This document shows, one piece after another, positions 38,898 to 40,792 of a stretch of DNA of 40,792 nt (position 1 is its first letter; each line of letters opens with the position of its first letter). Location: the IMG/VR virus record IMGVR_UViG_3300035670_000517, positions 1 through 40,792 of that record. One strand, given 5' to 3'. The position numbers and the translations under genes are program-made. The notes under the pieces are model-generated. The model was not told the DNA's origin and searched no databases. It was given only the letters and a program-made list of their open reading frames with translations. This DNA is from a virus.

Positions 38898-39286
38898 TGG
38901 GAACTGAACTCTTAATCCTGATCGGTTCCATCGTTGGTGGCACCGGCGCCATGCTCTCATTCTGGGCTGGCTGGCGGGCACGGGCTGAATGGGAGGTCAA
39001 GCCAAGTGGCAGCTATGGCCTGCCACCTGGCTACTTCTCGATCAACTACCCCGACCCATCGCCAGATCGACGCCCGACCAATCCCTATTCCGGGGAGCCC
39101 GTCACCTTCACCGAAGGCCGCACTCAACGCGGTAACGGCAACGGCGGGCCATCCACCTCAAAGCCCGCGATCATTCCGAAACCGCAATCGCCAGCCGGCA
39201 GGGTAATCGGCCCTGATGGCTCAACCATCGGCTACATGCCAATCCCAGAATGGCCTGGCGCTAACCCTCCACCGCGCGAGCCATGA
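38897..39286 (+). CDS. Membrane-anchored unknown protein
   Basis: 129 residues from the ATG at 38897 that shares a base with the previous stop (a GTG lies just before). One membrane helix (ELLILIGSIVGGTGAMLSFWAG) is followed by a long Pro/Ser/Gly-rich disordered region, with NPYSGEPVTFTEG and a last IPEWPGANPPPREP. Function unknown. Confidence 0.6.
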   Translation: MGTELLILIGSIVGGTGAMLSFWAGWRARAEWEVKPSGSYGLPPGYFSINYPDPSPDRRPTNPYSGEPVTFTEGRTQRGNGNGGPSTSKPAIIPKPQSPAGRVIGPDGSTIGYMPIPEWPGANPPPREP

Positions 39287-39477
39287 GCGACTTCATCCGT
39301 ATCACCGACACCCACGGCTGGATCGGTCGCATCGCCTGGTGGAACACATTGGACGATCAGGGGGTAAAAACTTCGGAGCTGAGTTGGGCTGCCCCATGGC
39401 GCATATGGGGCCGCGCCCCCCTCTGGTGCAACGGCGGCTGGGGGCCACCCACCAATTGGAGGCGCAGTGATGGTTGA
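39283..39477 (+). CDS. Small tryptophan-rich protein
   Basis: 64 residues: MSDFIRITDTHGWIGRIAWW, NTLDDQGVKTSELSWAAPWR, then IWGRAPLWCNGGWGPPTNWR and RSDG. It contains nine Trp. It overlaps the previous stop (ATGA) and the next gene by 8 bases. A small beta fold seems likely; not recognised. Confidence 0.55.
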   Translation: MSDFIRITDTHGWIGRIAWWNTLDDQGVKTSELSWAAPWRIWGRAPLWCNGGWGPPTNWRRSDG

Positions 39478-40792
39478 ACTCCGCCCCTATCAACATGAGT
39501 TCATAGGCAACATCAGCAACGCAATGAGGGCCGGCTATCGCCGTGTCCTCGGCGTTATGCCTACCGGATCCGGTAAAGGAACCGTCATCGCCTACATGGT
39601 CGCTAAAGCCGCAGCACGTGGCCATCGAATCCTCATCCTCGCTCACCGCTCTGAAATCATCGGCGACCTCTCCGAACGAATCCATGGGTTCGGCGTCAAC
39701 CATGGTGTCATCGCTTCAGGCTACCGCGAAGACCTCCGACACAATGTCCACGTCGGTTCAGTCCAAACCGTCGTACGTCGCCTAGGTCGATTGCCTGACT
39801 ACACAATGATCATCCAAGACGAGGCCCACCACCTTGTCGCCGGCAATATGTGGGGCAAGATCATCAATGCATGGCCCAACGCTTACCTCATCGGCAAGAC
39901 CGCCACACCAGAACGCCTATCAGGCGAAGGGCTAGGCGAAGGTCATGGCGGATTCTTCCAGCAGATGGTCATCGGCCCCAGCGCTGCATGGCTGACTGAG
40001 CATGGATACCTATGCCCGGCACGGATCTACGCACCGCCAGGCCTTGATCTGTCAGGCATCAAGCGGTTCGACACACGCCGCGGCCACGACGAAGCCGAGC
40101 AACGCCTACGGCAGGGCCAGGCCATGGGTGATGCCGTCACTCACTACCGGCGCACGATCGAGCCCGAGCACAACGGCACCGCCATCGCATTCTGCGTCAG
40201 TGTGGCTCACGCCGAAGCTGTGGCCGAGGCATTCCGGCAGCAGGGCATACCCGCCGCCATGCTAGACGGCGCCACTGACCGCGGCGTGCGAAAGCGGATG
40301 ATCGCAGACCTCGGCGCGGGAACTTTGAAAGTGCTGACCTCCTGCGACATCATCAGCGAGGGCACCGACATACCCTCCGTGACTGGCGCCATCCTGCTCA
40401 GGCCAACCGACAGCCTGGGCCTGCACCTCCAGCAGGTGGGCAGGGTGCTGCGCACCGCACCGGGCAAGCGGGTGGCCACGATCAACGATCACGTCGCCAA
40501 CAGCTGCCGGCATGGCCTGCCCACTGATGAGCGGGAATGGAGCCTCGCCGGCCGCCCCACCCGTAAGCGGGACAAGCAAGCCGAACTGCCCTGCAAGGTG
40601 TGCCCTGCCTGCTTCTGCACCGTGGCCAGCGTCGTTATGGACTGCCCCGAGTGCGGCCATCACTGGGAACCACCTAGGCGGGAACTGGTGACGATCGGCG
40701 GCAGCCTGCAGGAGCTCACGGCTGAGCAGCATGCCAAGAACCAGAGGCGGGCCGTCGCAAAGGCTCGCACCCGTGAAGAGCTCGAGGCCCTG
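39470..40792 (+). CDS. DEAH-box superfamily 2 helicase, truncated by the window end
   Basis: 441 codons read from the ATG at 39470 without a stop to the last base. Motifs: Walker A PTGSGKGT (31-38), motif II DEAH (117-120), motif III TATP (144-147), and motif VI QQVGRVLRT near 322. Then comes a zinc-ribbon-like CKVCPACFC with CPECGHHW near residues 374-400. This is the layout of phage-encoded SSL2/type III restriction-like helicases used in replication or recombination. Members usually end soon after such a zinc part, so only a short C-terminal piece is likely missing. Confidence 0.9.
   Translation, partial: MVELRPYQHEFIGNISNAMRAGYRRVLGVMPTGSGKGTVIAYMVAKAAARGHRILILAHRSEIIGDLSERIHGFGVNHGVIASGYREDLRHNVHVGSVQTVVRRLGRLPDYTMIIQDEAHHLVAGNMWGKIINAWPNAYLIGKTATPERLSGEGLGEGHGGFFQQMVIGPSAAWLTEHGYLCPARIYAPPGLDLSGIKRFDTRRGHDEAEQRLRQGQAMGDAVTHYRRTIEPEHNGTAIAFCVSVAHAEAVAEAFRQQGIPAAMLDGATDRGVRKRMIADLGAGTLKVLTSCDIISEGTDIPSVTGAILLRPTDSLGLHLQQVGRVLRTAPGKRVATINDHVANSCRHGLPTDEREWSLAGRPTRKRDKQAELPCKVCPACFCTVASVVMDCPECGHHWEPPRRELVTIGGSLQELTAEQHAKNQRRAVAKARTREELEAL

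Noticed and set aside
40700-40792. Joining the window end to its start as a closed circle
   Set aside because: Read across the join, the helicase would gain a short unrelated tail ending at position 69, which does not look like a helicase end. The gene is more likely simply cut.

Overview
The window reads as most of the genome of a tailed phage with a lambda-type (siphovirus) plan. Head, connector, tail tube, tape measure and tail tip genes lie in lambda order. The host is probably a picocyanobacterium (Synechococcus/Cyanobium type). This host call is an inference from four points: a phage-borne sigma-70 factor resembling the short sigma factors of those bacteria, a tail fibre start of a kind common in cyanophages, a dCTP deaminase, and many small overlapping genes with weak Shine-Dalgarno sites. 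I see no integrase, tRNA, photosynthesis gene or DNA polymerase. The right end cuts a helicase gene, so the genome continues beyond it.

Layout. 1-137: AT-rich leader with repeated TTAA/GTTAAG words. 138-6494: packaging and head genes (Nu1-like and GpA-like terminase, gpW-like joiner, portal, protease-capsid fusion, DUF2190 protein). 6549-9401: fibre-like proteins placed between head and tail genes. 9401-12083: connector and tail completion candidates, a 57-residue gene, the tail tube protein, and a G/GT chaperone pair joined by a -1 frameshift at a lambda-type GGGAAAG site. 12092-22489: tape measure and M, L, K, I, J homologues. 22489-23319: S74-type tail fibre. 23323-25340: lysis region with two small membrane proteins and a two-domain lysozyme/C39-like endolysin.

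25248-30674 (minus strand): sigma factor, metallophosphoesterase, SNase-like nuclease, HNH nuclease, then a run of small unknown genes. That run carries repeated promoter/operator boxes, 5' leader hairpins at a near-constant distance from the start codon, and GGATG-repeat leaders. 30847-40792 (plus strand): HNH nuclease, a Gly-Tyr repeat gene, RecE-like nuclease, RecT, SSB, helicase plus methyltransferase, small proteins, dCTP deaminase, and a truncated DEAH helicase.

How it works together (inference). Two divergent non-structural clusters meet near 30.8 kb. The rightward one supplies recombination, DNA protection and nucleotide enzymes. The leftward one supplies nucleases and a sigma factor that could redirect host RNA polymerase, possibly to the late virion genes. 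The most unusual part is the regulatory architecture of the leftward cluster at 28.9-30.5 kb. The Gly-Tyr repeat gene and several very small genes tied to neighbours by start/stop overlaps are also notable.
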